From assembly GCF_014205155.1 (NCBI RefSeq), contig NZ_JACHMX010000001.1, positions 8,122,001 to 8,186,000 of the forward strand: 64,000 nucleotides of DNA, in the 5' to 3' direction. This document shows positions 51,365-59,901 of the stretch, piece after piece. The DNA is from Amycolatopsis umgeniensis. Its GTDB lineage: Bacteria > Actinomycetota > Actinomycetes > Mycobacteriales > Pseudonocardiaceae. A program made the position numbers and the translations under genes. Positions within the stretch are counted from its first letter, which is position 1. Each line of letters opens with the position of its first letter. The notes below the pieces were generated by a model. That model did no database searches. It worked only from the letters and a program-made list of their open reading frames with translations, and was not told the origin of the DNA.

Positions 51365-52084
51365 ATGAGAACGCGATCAGCCGTGCATCGGACCGTGCTG
51401 GCGGTGGATGTGCAGGGGTTCGGCGATCAGCGCCGGACCACGCCGCATCAGCTCGTGGTCCGGGACGGCATGTACCGCGCGGTGGAGAACGCTTTCGGCG
51501 CCGCGGGTATGTCGTGGGCGGAGTGCCACCGCGAGGATCGCGGCGACGGTCTCGTCGTGCTGGCTCCCGCGCAGGCACCCAAGTCTTCGTTCGTCGAGCT
51601 GTTTCCCCACGCGGTCGCCGCGGAGCTGCGCGCGCACAACGCGACGCGGCGGGCGGAGCAGCAGATCCGGTTGCGCCTCGCGTTGCACGCCGGGGAGGTG
51701 GTCTTCGACGACCACGGGGTCACCGGCGCGGCGGTCAATCTGACCTTCCGGTTGCTGGACGCGCCCGTGCTGAAGGAGGCGCTGGCGGAGTCGCCGGGTG
51801 TGCTGGCGATGGTGACGTCGGGGTGGTTCTTCGAAGAGGTCGTGCGCAACAGTCCGGTCGCGGATCAGACGGCCTTCCGACGGGTTCGGGTGGCGGTGAA
51901 GGAGACCGCGACGGTGGCGTGGATCAGCCGTCCTGACCACCCCTATCCCGCTTCTCCGGAAGCTCCCTCGCCGAAGCAGGAGGAACCCGGCCAGACGGGG
52001 GCGACGGTCACGATGACCGCGACCTCGTCGGACAGCGGCAGGGTGTATCAGGCCGCACGGGACCAGCAGATCACCGAGGCATGA
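51365..52084 (+). CDS. Standalone class III nucleotide-cyclase-like protein coupled to a STAND gene
   Basis: 239 residues. Cyclase hallmarks: D15 in AVDVQGFGD, D61 in REDRGDG, LALHAGEVVFDDHG, and AAVNLTFRL with N125/R129. These match the two metal Asp residues and the transition-state Asn/Arg of active class III cyclases; purine/pyrimidine specificity cannot be read. The C-terminal tail ends GRVYQAARDQQI, a motif echoed at the start of the next protein. The stop overlaps the following ATG (ATGA), so both are translated together. A promoter-like TTGACA lies at 51324. Likely the signal-producing half of a cyclase-STAND defence unit; comparable in principle to Pycsar cyclases, but the partner differs. 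Confidence 0.78.
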   Translation: MRTRSAVHRTVLAVDVQGFGDQRRTTPHQLVVRDGMYRAVENAFGAAGMSWAECHREDRGDGLVVLAPAQAPKSSFVELFPHAVAAELRAHNATRRAEQQIRLRLALHAGEVVFDDHGVTGAAVNLTFRLLDAPVLKEALAESPGVLAMVTSGWFFEEVVRNSPVADQTAFRRVRVAVKETATVAWISRPDHPYPASPEAPSPKQEEPGQTGATVTMTATSSDSGRVYQAARDQQITEA

Positions 52085-55000
52085 TGCGTCCCGGCGACGA
52101 GGGCGAGGGAATTCACCTGGAGGCCCATGCCTCCGGTGACGCCCATATCCACCAAGCCGGCCGCGATCAGCATGTCCATTACGCCGACGGGGTGCACGGA
52201 CGCCGCCGGGCCACCGCGGGGCGGCTCGTGCGGGAGTGCCCGTACCCGGGGTTGGCCGCGTTCGGGCCGGAGCAGGCCGGGTGGTTCTTCGGACGGGACG
52301 GCCTGGTCGCCGAACTCATCGCACATCTGGACGAGCGCCTGCCCACCGGTGGCGTGCAGATCGTGGTGGCGCCGTCGGGGGCCGGGAAGTCCTCCTTGCT
52401 GCGGGCCGGTCTGGTGCCCGCGCTCGACCGCGCCGCCCTGCCCGGCTCCGACGGCTGGCCGAAGCAGGCGCTCACCCCCACCGCGGAACCCTTGCGGGAA
52501 CTGACCGCCGTCGATCGGGAGCAGGGCTCCCCGCGGGTCGTGGTGGTGGACCAGTTCGAGGAACTCTTCACGTTGTGCACCGACGACGAGCAACGGCACG
52601 CGTTCATCGACCGGCTCCTCGAGATCGGTGAGAACGGTGGCCTGGTCGTCATCGGGGTCCGCGCGGACTTCTATCCCGCCTGCGCCGACCATCCCCGGCT
52701 GAGGGCCGCGTTGCAGGACGCGCCGCTGGTGGTCGGGCCGATGTCGGAAGAGGAGTTGCGCGAGGCGATCCTGTTTCCCGCCAAGGCCGTCGAGCTCGAC
52801 ATCGAACCCGGGCTGGTCGAGGTGCTGCTGCGCGATCTGGGTGTCACGGCCAAGTCCGGCACCTCGGGATACGAGGCAGGACGGTTGCCGTTGCTGGCGC
52901 ACGCGTTGCGGGTCAGCTGGCAGCAGCGAAGCGGCACCACGCTCACCGTGCAGGGGTACCAGGACACCGGCGGCATCCGCAACGCCGTCGCCACCACCGC
53001 CGACCGGGTGTTCACCGGGCTGGACGAGGCCGGGCGAAAGGCGGCGCGCTCGGTGTTCCTCCGCCTGATCAAGATCGGGGACGGGACCGAGGACACCCGC
53101 AGACGTGTCCCGATCGCCGAGTTGACGAACGCCGCGGCGATCGTGGAGGCCTTCAGCCAGGCCCGGCTGCTCACCCGGCGGCAGGACGACGTCGAGATCA
53201 CCCATGAGACCTTGCTGCACAGCTGGCCACGGCTGCGGGCGTGGATCAACGACGACCGCGCCGGACGGCTGACCCAGCAGAACCTGGAGGAAGCCGCGAC
53301 CGCCTGGGACCGCGCCGATCGCGATTCGTCGTTGTTGTTCTGGGGCAGCCGTCTCGAGATCGCGCAAACGTGGGCCGAAAACGCTCCGGCAGGTGAGCTG
53401 AGCCAGGTCGGCGAGACCTTCCTGGCGGCCTGCGGACGAGCGCGCCGCCGGGCCGCGCGGCGACGTACGAGACTCATCGCCGTCCTCACGGTGCTCACCG
53501 TGGTCGCTTCCACGGCCGCGCTGCTCTTCTTGAGGCAGCAGAGTGAGGCCGTGCACCAGCGCGACCTCGCCATCTACAACAGGGTCCTTACCGAGGCGGA
53601 TCAGCTCCGTGGCACCGACGTGTCGTTGTCGGCGCAACTGGATCTGGTCGCCCACCGGCTGCGGCCCGGCGAGGAGACCGCCACGCGACTGGTCACCGCG
53701 GCGAACATGCCGTTGTCCACCCCGCTGGCGGGCCATACGGACGTGGTCACCGCCGTGGCGTTCAGTCCCGACGGGCGCATCCTGATCACCGCGAGCATGG
53801 ACGAACACCTGCGCGTGTGGAACGTGTCCGACGCCACCCGGCCGGTCCTGCTGGGGCAGGCCGCCGATTCCGGGAGCCGGGTCCACGCCATGGCGTTCAG
53901 CCCGGACGGACGCACGGTGGCCACCGGCAGCATGAGCGGGGCGGTGCGGTTGTGGAACGTCGCCGACCCCGCGCGTCCGGTGGAACTGGGCGGCTACCTG
54001 AAGGACCGAGACGGCTTCAGGGGGCAGGTGGGCACCATCGACGCGGTGGCCTTCAGCCCGGACGGTCATACGCTGGCCGCGGCCAGCGAACAAGGAACGG
54101 TGCAGTTGTGGAATGTCTCCGATCCTGCCCGGCGCGAGTCACCGAGCGAGGTCTTCGGTCACCACAAGTCCGTCAAAACGGTGGCGTTCAGCTCGGATGG
54201 GCGCACCCTCGCCACCGGTGGCGACGACTTCACGGTGCGCTTGTGGAACATCGCTGATTTCGGCAAGCCCGCGCCGCTGGGCGAAGCCTTGAAAGAGCAC
54301 CGCGACACCGTCAACGCGGTGGCGTTCAGCCCGGACGGGCGCACGCTCGCCAGCGGCAGCGACGATTCCACCCTTCGCCTGTGGGACGTTTCCGATCCCG
54401 CGTCGCCCGCGAGCCTCGGCGGCTCCGCGAACGGCCATCTCGGCTCCGCGGTGAGCTCGGTCAAGGCGGTGGCCTTCAGCCGGGACGGGCGCACGGTGGC
54501 CACCGGCAGCGCCGATTCCACGACCCGGCTGTGGAACGTCTCCGATCCCGCACAGCCCAAGGGACTCGGCGAACCACTGAGGGGGCACACCGGCGCCGTC
54601 GACGCGGTCGCGTTCAGTCCCGATGGGCGGACCTTGGCCACCGGCAGCCTCGACCAGTCCGTCAGGCTGTGGAACATCCCGGGCTCCACGTTGACCGGTG
54701 GCACGAGCGCCATCTACTCGGTCGCGTTCAGCCCGGACGGGCGCACCCTGGCCACCGGGGAGGGCGATTCCGTCGTACGGCTGTGGGACGTCTCGAACCC
54801 CCTCCGACCCGCGTCCGTGGGACCGCCGCTGACCGGCGCGACGAAAGCCGTCGTCTCGGTGGCGTTCAGCCGGGACGGGCGCACGCTGGCCAGTGGCAGC
54901 ACCGATTCCACGGTGCGGTTGTGGAACGTCGCGGATCCGGCGCGACCCGTCTCCCTCGGCGAGCCGCTGAAGGCGCACACAGGCGCCGTCAATTCGGTGG

Positions 55001-55749
55001 CGTTCAGTCCGGACAAGCGGACCTTGGCCACCGGCGGCAGCGATTCCACGGTGCGGCTCTGGGACATCTCGGACGTGGGCAAACCACAGGCCCTCGCGTA
55101 CCCGCTGACCACTCATACTTCCGAGACCGTCCTGACCGGACGTACCGACGCGATCTTCTCGGTGGCGTTCAGCCCGGACGGGCGCACACTGGCCACCGGC
55201 AGCAGCGACTTCACCGCGACACTGTGGGACGTCTCGGATCGGACCCGGCCGGTGCAGGGCGCGCCCTTGACCGGGCACACCCAGCCGATCTACTCGGTGG
55301 CGTTCAGCCCGGACGGTCAGAGAGTGGCCACCGGCAGCGCCGATTCGACGGTGCGCCTGTGGAACATCTCCGACCCCGCGAGATCGAGCAGGCTGCCGAC
55401 CGACCACGCCGGCACCGTTTCTTCCGTGGCGTTCGCCAGAGACGGCCGCACGTTGGCCACCGGCAGTACCGATTCCACCGTGCGACTGTGGAACATCTCG
55501 GATCCGGCGCGGCCCCTCTCCTTGGGACGCCCGCTGGGCGGTCACACCGACGCCGTTGTCTCCGTGGCCTTCAGTCCCGATGGGAACACCTTGGCCAGCG
55601 GCGGCGCCGACTTGTCGGTCCGGCTGACCGGGCTGAACGTGGACCGCGACATCGACCGGATCTGCGCCGTCACCGGCGCCACGCTCACCAGCAAGGAATG
55701 GGAACGCTATGTCGGCGGCGACGTTCCCTTCGCCCCGCCCTGTGGATGA
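52081..55749 (+). CDS. nSTAND NTPase with transmembrane helix and 14 WD40 repeats
   Basis: 1222 residues. Residues 20-38 carry HQAGRDQHV, matching the tail motif of the preceding cyclase-like protein. The NTPase (about 55-440) has the nSTAND1 opening CPYPGLAAFGPEQAGWFFGR, Walker A APSGAGKSS (about 97-105) and Walker B VVVVDQFEELF. One transmembrane helix lies at about 463-483. From about 545 to 1200 there are 14 WD40 repeats of the form VAFSPDGRTLATGS-x-DSTVRLW, enough for two seven-bladed propellers that would sense a ligand or protein. Repeats are very similar at DNA level, so copy number may vary between strains. Coupled to the cyclase gene and followed after 10 bp by another WD40 gene. 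Confidence 0.88.
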   Translation: MMRPGDEGEGIHLEAHASGDAHIHQAGRDQHVHYADGVHGRRRATAGRLVRECPYPGLAAFGPEQAGWFFGRDGLVAELIAHLDERLPTGGVQIVVAPSGAGKSSLLRAGLVPALDRAALPGSDGWPKQALTPTAEPLRELTAVDREQGSPRVVVVDQFEELFTLCTDDEQRHAFIDRLLEIGENGGLVVIGVRADFYPACADHPRLRAALQDAPLVVGPMSEEELREAILFPAKAVELDIEPGLVEVLLRDLGVTAKSGTSGYEAGRLPLLAHALRVSWQQRSGTTLTVQGYQDTGGIRNAVATTADRVFTGLDEAGRKAARSVFLRLIKIGDGTEDTRRRVPIAELTNAAAIVEAFSQARLLTRRQDDVEITHETLLHSWPRLRAWINDDRAGRLTQQNLEEAATAWDRADRDSSLLFWGSRLEIAQTWAENAPAGELSQVGETFLAACGRARRRAARRRTRLIAVLTVLTVVASTAALLFLRQQSEAVHQRDLAIYNRVLTEADQLRGTDVSLSAQLDLVAHRLRPGEETATRLVTAANMPLSTPLAGHTDVVTAVAFSPDGRILITASMDEHLRVWNVSDATRPVLLGQAADSGSRVHAMAFSPDGRTVATGSMSGAVRLWNVADPARPVELGGYLKDRDGFRGQVGTIDAVAFSPDGHTLAAASEQGTVQLWNVSDPARRESPSEVFGHHKSVKTVAFSSDGRTLATGGDDFTVRLWNIADFGKPAPLGEALKEHRDTVNAVAFSPDGRTLASGSDDSTLRLWDVSDPASPASLGGSANGHLGSAVSSVKAVAFSRDGRTVATGSADSTTRLWNVSDPAQPKGLGEPLRGHTGAVDAVAFSPDGRTLATGSLDQSVRLWNIPGSTLTGGTSAIYSVAFSPDGRTLATGEGDSVVRLWDVSNPLRPASVGPPLTGATKAVVSVAFSRDGRTLASGSTDSTVRLWNVADPARPVSLGEPLKAHTGAVNSVAFSPDKRTLATGGSDSTVRLWDISDVGKPQALAYPLTTHTSETVLTGRTDAIFSVAFSPDGRTLATGSSDFTATLWDVSDRTRPVQGAPLTGHTQPIYSVAFSPDGQRVATGSADSTVRLWNISDPARSSRLPTDHAGTVSSVAFARDGRTLATGSTDSTVRLWNISDPARPLSLGRPLGGHTDAVVSVAFSPDGNTLASGGADLSVRLTGLNVDRDIDRICAVTGATLTSKEWERYVGGDVPFAPPCG

Positions 55750-55759
55750 GGAGAGCGTC

Positions 55760-56776
55760 ATGAAGAAATCCGTTCTCATCGGCGCCCTCGCCGGAGCGAT
55801 CGTGGTGGTCGGAGGTGTGATCTGGGCGGTGCAACCTCCTTCGGACGACAGCGCCGCCGCAGTGAGTTTGGCGGTAGAACTGACCGCCCAGGCCGACGTC
55901 TACGACGTGGCTTTCAGCCCGGACGGCCGAAACCTGGCGGTCTCCAGCAGAGACGGCACCGTGCGACTGTGGGACACCGGCACCCGACAAGAGTCCGGCA
56001 GGCCCATCACCGGGGTTAGCCGCGAAAACAGCCCGCTGCCGCTCGCGTTCAGTCCGGACGGCCGCACGCTCGCCACCGGCGGCTCCGACGTACGACTGTG
56101 GGACGTGGCCAGTCGTCAGCCACTCGGCCCGCTCTCCGATCCCGAGGCCGTGGTGCCGCAGCCCGTGCTGGCGCTGGCGTTCAGCCCGGACGGGCGCACC
56201 CTGGCGACCGGCGGCCTCGGCGAAACCCGGCTCTGGGACGTGAGCAGCCACCAGCAACGCGGCAAACCCTTCGGCCGGGGCATGTTCGACCTGGCGTTCA
56301 GCCCGGACAGCAGCACACTGGCCACCGCGGGCCACCAAGGCGCGTCGCTGTGGAACGTGGTCGATCAACAGCGGATCGGCGAAACCTTCGCGCAAGGCGA
56401 CTGGATTTCCGGGGTGGCCTTCGCCCCCGATGGTCGAGTGCTGGCAGTCGCAGGCGGAGTCGCCGTCGACAACGGGGTGCGGCTGTTGGATCCGGTCAGC
56501 CGCAAGCAGATCGGCAAACCCTTCGGACACGGGATCGCCGGAGTGGCCTTCAGCCCGGACGGTCGGACTCTGGCCACCGTCGGTGGCAGCGCGAGCGACA
56601 GCGGCCACGACGAATCGGCCCGGTTATGGGACGTGGCCAGCCAGGAGCAGATCGGCGCGCCGCTCGAGCACGGCGTGCTCAGGGTGGCCTACAGCTCTGA
56701 CGGACGTCACCTCGCTGTGGCCAGCGGCGGCCCGTCCGCACGATTGTGGGGTCTCGCGGGCACGGGACAGAGGTAA
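55760..56776 (+). CDS. Membrane-anchored seven-repeat WD40 protein
   Basis: 338 residues from the ATG at 55760 (GAGGAG upstream). MKKSVLIGALAGAIVVVGGVIWAV is an N-terminal membrane anchor or signal sequence. The rest is seven WD40 repeats (for example VAFSPDGRNLAVSSRDG, LAFSPDGRTLATGG), one propeller, without an enzymatic domain. It lies 10 bp after the STAND-WD40 gene and 27 bp before the NACHT gene. It may be an accessory sensor or a competitor for the same ligand as the STAND propellers; this is inference. Confidence 0.82.
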   Translation: MKKSVLIGALAGAIVVVGGVIWAVQPPSDDSAAAVSLAVELTAQADVYDVAFSPDGRNLAVSSRDGTVRLWDTGTRQESGRPITGVSRENSPLPLAFSPDGRTLATGGSDVRLWDVASRQPLGPLSDPEAVVPQPVLALAFSPDGRTLATGGLGETRLWDVSSHQQRGKPFGRGMFDLAFSPDSSTLATAGHQGASLWNVVDQQRIGETFAQGDWISGVAFAPDGRVLAVAGGVAVDNGVRLLDPVSRKQIGKPFGHGIAGVAFSPDGRTLATVGGSASDSGHDESARLWDVASQEQIGAPLEHGVLRVAYSSDGRHLAVASGGPSARLWGLAGTGQR

Positions 56777-56803
56777 ACTCTTCGCTTCTCTGCCGGCTAC
56801 GAG

Positions 56804-59671
56804 ATGAGGGGTTTCTTGCCAGCGCTGGAGTCTCTTGCCACGAAGATCATCGAAAAGTCTCTCACCGCGGTCTTGTCCCAGCTGGGCAAGCGATTGCGCG
56901 GCAGGCGGCTCAAGGCCACCAAGGAAGTCGTCCGGCAACTTGCGGCCTACGACTTCGCCGGCCAGCTCCGCCTGACAGCGGTGTTGCCGGAACTCTCGGC
57001 CGGTTTCTCGCTGGAGCAGGTGAAGACCTGCCTCGGTGGCCCCGTTTTCGAAGGCCTGCTGCACGAACTCGTCGCGGCTCGTCTCATGGGGATGCCGTCG
57101 GCCACCGTGAACCGTGTCCGGGAGAACATGCGGATCGCGCTGCGCCTGGAGTTCCCGCGGGCGGATCCCGAGCAGGTCATGGCCTTCGGCATCGACCTTT
57201 TCGAAGAGCTGGACAGGGTCGTTCAGGCCCTGGTCGCGAAGATCGGCGGTACCGACTCGCGGGAATTGGCCGAACTCCGTGAGAGCGCGACGGTTCTGCT
57301 CCACTCCAGCGAGGACAGCATCAAACGCCACAACTCCTATCTGAAGGGGCTGCCGGAAGCGGCGGAGGCGCTGGAGTGGGAGTCCACGTATCGACGGCAG
57401 GCCCGCGCCGCGCACGGCTACATCGAGCCGCCGGACTTCGAGCGGAAACGCAAGGTACCCATCGCGGACCTGTTCGTGTCCCCGCAGGTCGTCGCGCGTG
57501 AGGAGAGCGGCACCAGCCCGGTTCACGACGTGGAGACCTTGGCCGACGCGATCGACCGGACGGTACTGCTGGGCGACCCGGGCGGGGGAAAGTCGACCGC
57601 CTGCAACGTGATCACCTGGCTCGCCGAGGACCTGGTCCCGTTCGTGGTCGTCCTCCGGAGCTTCGTCGACGACAAGCAGTCCGTGGTCGACCACATCGAG
57701 TCCAGGCTGTCGGCGCACTACCAGTGCCCCGCTCCTTCACACGTGGTCGAAGGCTTGATGTTGTCCGGGCAGGCCTTGGTCATCTTCGACGGCCTGGACG
57801 AATTGATCGACACGTCCAAACGTCGTCTGATCACCGAACGCGTGGAACTGTTCTGCACGCGGTATCCGCTGGCGAAAGTGCTCGTCACGTCCCGGCGCGT
57901 CGGCTATGAGGAAGCGGCGCTGGACCCGAACGTGTTCGAGGTCCACGAGCTGGCCGAGTTCTCCGACAAGGATGTCAAGACCTACGTGACCAAGTGGTTC
58001 ATGCAGGTCGACGGTGCGGGTGAGGACAAGGCCCGCGCACTCGCGTCGTCGTTCACCGAGGAAGTCGAGGCCGTCCCGGATCTGCGCTGCAACCCGTTGA
58101 TGCTCTCGCTGATGTGCATCATCTATCGCGGTCAGAACTGGATACCCCGCAACCGGCCGGAAATGTACGAGCACTGTGCGAAACTGTTGTTCGAGAAATG
58201 GGACAGCAGCCGCAAGATCTATGTCGAGCTCGCGGCGAGCGACCATGTGGACGGGGCGATCAAACAGCTCGCCTACTGGATGTTCACCGATCCGGAAGCG
58301 GCACAGGGAGTCCGGGAAAGGGAGCTGGCTCGCGAAGCCGTGGACTACCTCGAACCCGCGTTCAGCTCGCGGCCGGAGGCCGTACGTGCCGCGAAACAGT
58401 TCATCGAGTTCTGCCGCGGGCGGGGCTGGGTGCTCACCGAAGTGGGTACCACAGCGGATGGAGAGGCCCTTTTCGCCTTCACCCATCGGACTTTCATGGA
58501 GTACTTCGCCGCCTTCGAACTGACCCGGCTGCATGACGGGCCGGAGAAGGTCGCGAAGGCGATCCTTCCGCACGTGGCGGCCGCGGAGTGGGAGATCGTC
58601 GCCGAACTGGCGGTGCAGATCTCCGAAAGGAACTCGCGGGACGGGGCCGCACGCATCCTTCGGACCCTGTTGTCCGACAAGCGGTACAGCGCGGTCGCGT
58701 CTCGGTACAACATCGCCCGGTTCGCCATGCGTTGCCTGGGTTTCGTCCACGTGCCTGTTGCGCTGGCCGAGGAGATCGGACGGTCGTTCGCCGAGTCTCT
58801 GCTCCGGTTCGGTGCGGCCGAAAAAAGGATCGACTCGTCTCACCCCACCGTTCTTCTCAAGCTCCAGCAGCCAGTCGAGACGGAGATCCTGGGCGTGCTG
58901 AGAGCCACGATGGCCGGCGGCGACAGCGGTCTACGCGGTATCGCCGCCGAGGTGATCGTACAGTTGCCGGAGGTCATGAGTGAGAGCAAGGGCGGCTATG
59001 CCGACAACTACGCACGATGGCGAAAACACCGCGACACCCTGTTCGTTGAGTTGCGCGCGGAGATCCTCAGTGTCCGGACGGAGGAAATCTGGGTCGCCGC
59101 GTGGCGGCACGGGCTGATCTCGTTGGAGCAGTTGCTCGTCGAAGGGCCGAACGAGGACCGCTATCCCTTGAGCGTGTTGTTTCGAGGGGTGACTTTCGAG
59201 TGGGTCGGTGGTGGCTGGGGGGACTGGGGCTCGTTCATCCCCAGCCGCCTCCTCCAAGCCGGCGCCGACCTGGTACCCGACTTCCCGGTGACGCGAGGAG
59301 AACTCGATTGGCTCGGCGGATTCATCGACAGCCTCGGCTCGCCTCCCTGGGTGGTGCGGCCCGGGTACTCGGGCACAATGCCCGGCGTCCGTGGCGGCGA
59401 CTTCCAGGTACGGAAACTCGCCACAGACCAAGGATGGACCCTCTTCAGGCTGGTGCTCATCGGCATCGAAGCCGATAGCACGGGAGCGCCGGTGCCCCCG
59501 GATGTCGGGTCGCGCAGGTACTACGACGTCGTGGACGCTCTGGCCTTGCGTCGATGGGACGGTATAGGCCTACCTTCGTGGCTGTCCCAGGCCATCGAAG
59601 ACCTGCCCCCGGAACGGCGGGACCTGGTCAACGCCTGGCTCGACCGACAGGTCCACTTCGTCGCGGAATGA
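56804..59671 (+). CDS. NACHT-domain STAND protein (bacterial NLR-like)
   Basis: 955 residues. N-terminal helical region (1-240) without a recognised effector; NACHT NTPase from about 245 with Walker A LLGDPGGGKST (about 256-264), Walker B LVIFDGLDEL (about 325-334), sensor KVLVTSRRVGY, and the C-terminal NACHT feature FTHRTFMEYFAAFEL. The C-terminal ~350 residues are helical and probably act as the sensor. The architecture resembles bacterial NACHT proteins shown to act against phages. It is the fourth co-directional gene of the island beginning at 51365. No toxic domain is evident, so the effector activity is unknown. Confidence 0.85.
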   Translation: MRGFLPALESLATKIIEKSLTAVLSQLGKRLRGRRLKATKEVVRQLAAYDFAGQLRLTAVLPELSAGFSLEQVKTCLGGPVFEGLLHELVAARLMGMPSATVNRVRENMRIALRLEFPRADPEQVMAFGIDLFEELDRVVQALVAKIGGTDSRELAELRESATVLLHSSEDSIKRHNSYLKGLPEAAEALEWESTYRRQARAAHGYIEPPDFERKRKVPIADLFVSPQVVAREESGTSPVHDVETLADAIDRTVLLGDPGGGKSTACNVITWLAEDLVPFVVVLRSFVDDKQSVVDHIESRLSAHYQCPAPSHVVEGLMLSGQALVIFDGLDELIDTSKRRLITERVELFCTRYPLAKVLVTSRRVGYEEAALDPNVFEVHELAEFSDKDVKTYVTKWFMQVDGAGEDKARALASSFTEEVEAVPDLRCNPLMLSLMCIIYRGQNWIPRNRPEMYEHCAKLLFEKWDSSRKIYVELAASDHVDGAIKQLAYWMFTDPEAAQGVRERELAREAVDYLEPAFSSRPEAVRAAKQFIEFCRGRGWVLTEVGTTADGEALFAFTHRTFMEYFAAFELTRLHDGPEKVAKAILPHVAAAEWEIVAELAVQISERNSRDGAARILRTLLSDKRYSAVASRYNIARFAMRCLGFVHVPVALAEEIGRSFAESLLRFGAAEKRIDSSHPTVLLKLQQPVETEILGVLRATMAGGDSGLRGIAAEVIVQLPEVMSESKGGYADNYARWRKHRDTLFVELRAEILSVRTEEIWVAAWRHGLISLEQLLVEGPNEDRYPLSVLFRGVTFEWVGGGWGDWGSFIPSRLLQAGADLVPDFPVTRGELDWLGGFIDSLGSPPWVVRPGYSGTMPGVRGGDFQVRKLATDQGWTLFRLVLIGIEADSTGAPVPPDVGSRRYYDVVDALALRRWDGIGLPSWLSQAIEDLPPERRDLVNAWLDRQVHFVAE

Positions 59672-59863
59672 CTTGGGCCCGGAGAGCGACGGTGAACACT
59701 ACTGCTTCTGGGAATCGGTCTGGCCTCTCAGAAGAAACGGGCGAAGGCGCTCTTCCGTCATCACCCTCCCTCTCAGGGCTACCACTAGCGAGGAGTGATC
59801 GAGCATGGTCGCCGATTCACCCGTCAGTGGTGAATGTGCCGGTTGTGTTGTTGCTTAAAATTA
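59672..59863. promoter_or_regulatory. Leader and promoter region of the HNH gene
   Basis: No coding signal is seen. An AT-rich segment (TTGTTGCTTAAAATTACG, about 59847-59864) directly precedes the SOS box and is the likely -10 region. Confidence 0.35.
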
Positions 59864-59877
59864 CGAACACCTGTTCG
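59864..59877. promoter_or_regulatory. LexA (SOS) box
   Basis: CGAAC-ACCT-GTTCG matches the actinobacterial LexA consensus (T)CGAAC-N4-GTTCG(A) except the outer base on the left. It lies 24 bp before the GTG start of the DUF222-HNH gene, just after an AT-rich promoter-like stretch. DUF222/13E12-type genes in mycobacteria are known SOS targets. Confidence 0.75.
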
Positions 59878-59901
59878 ATGGTTTTGCGGTATTGTTGTGG
59901 G

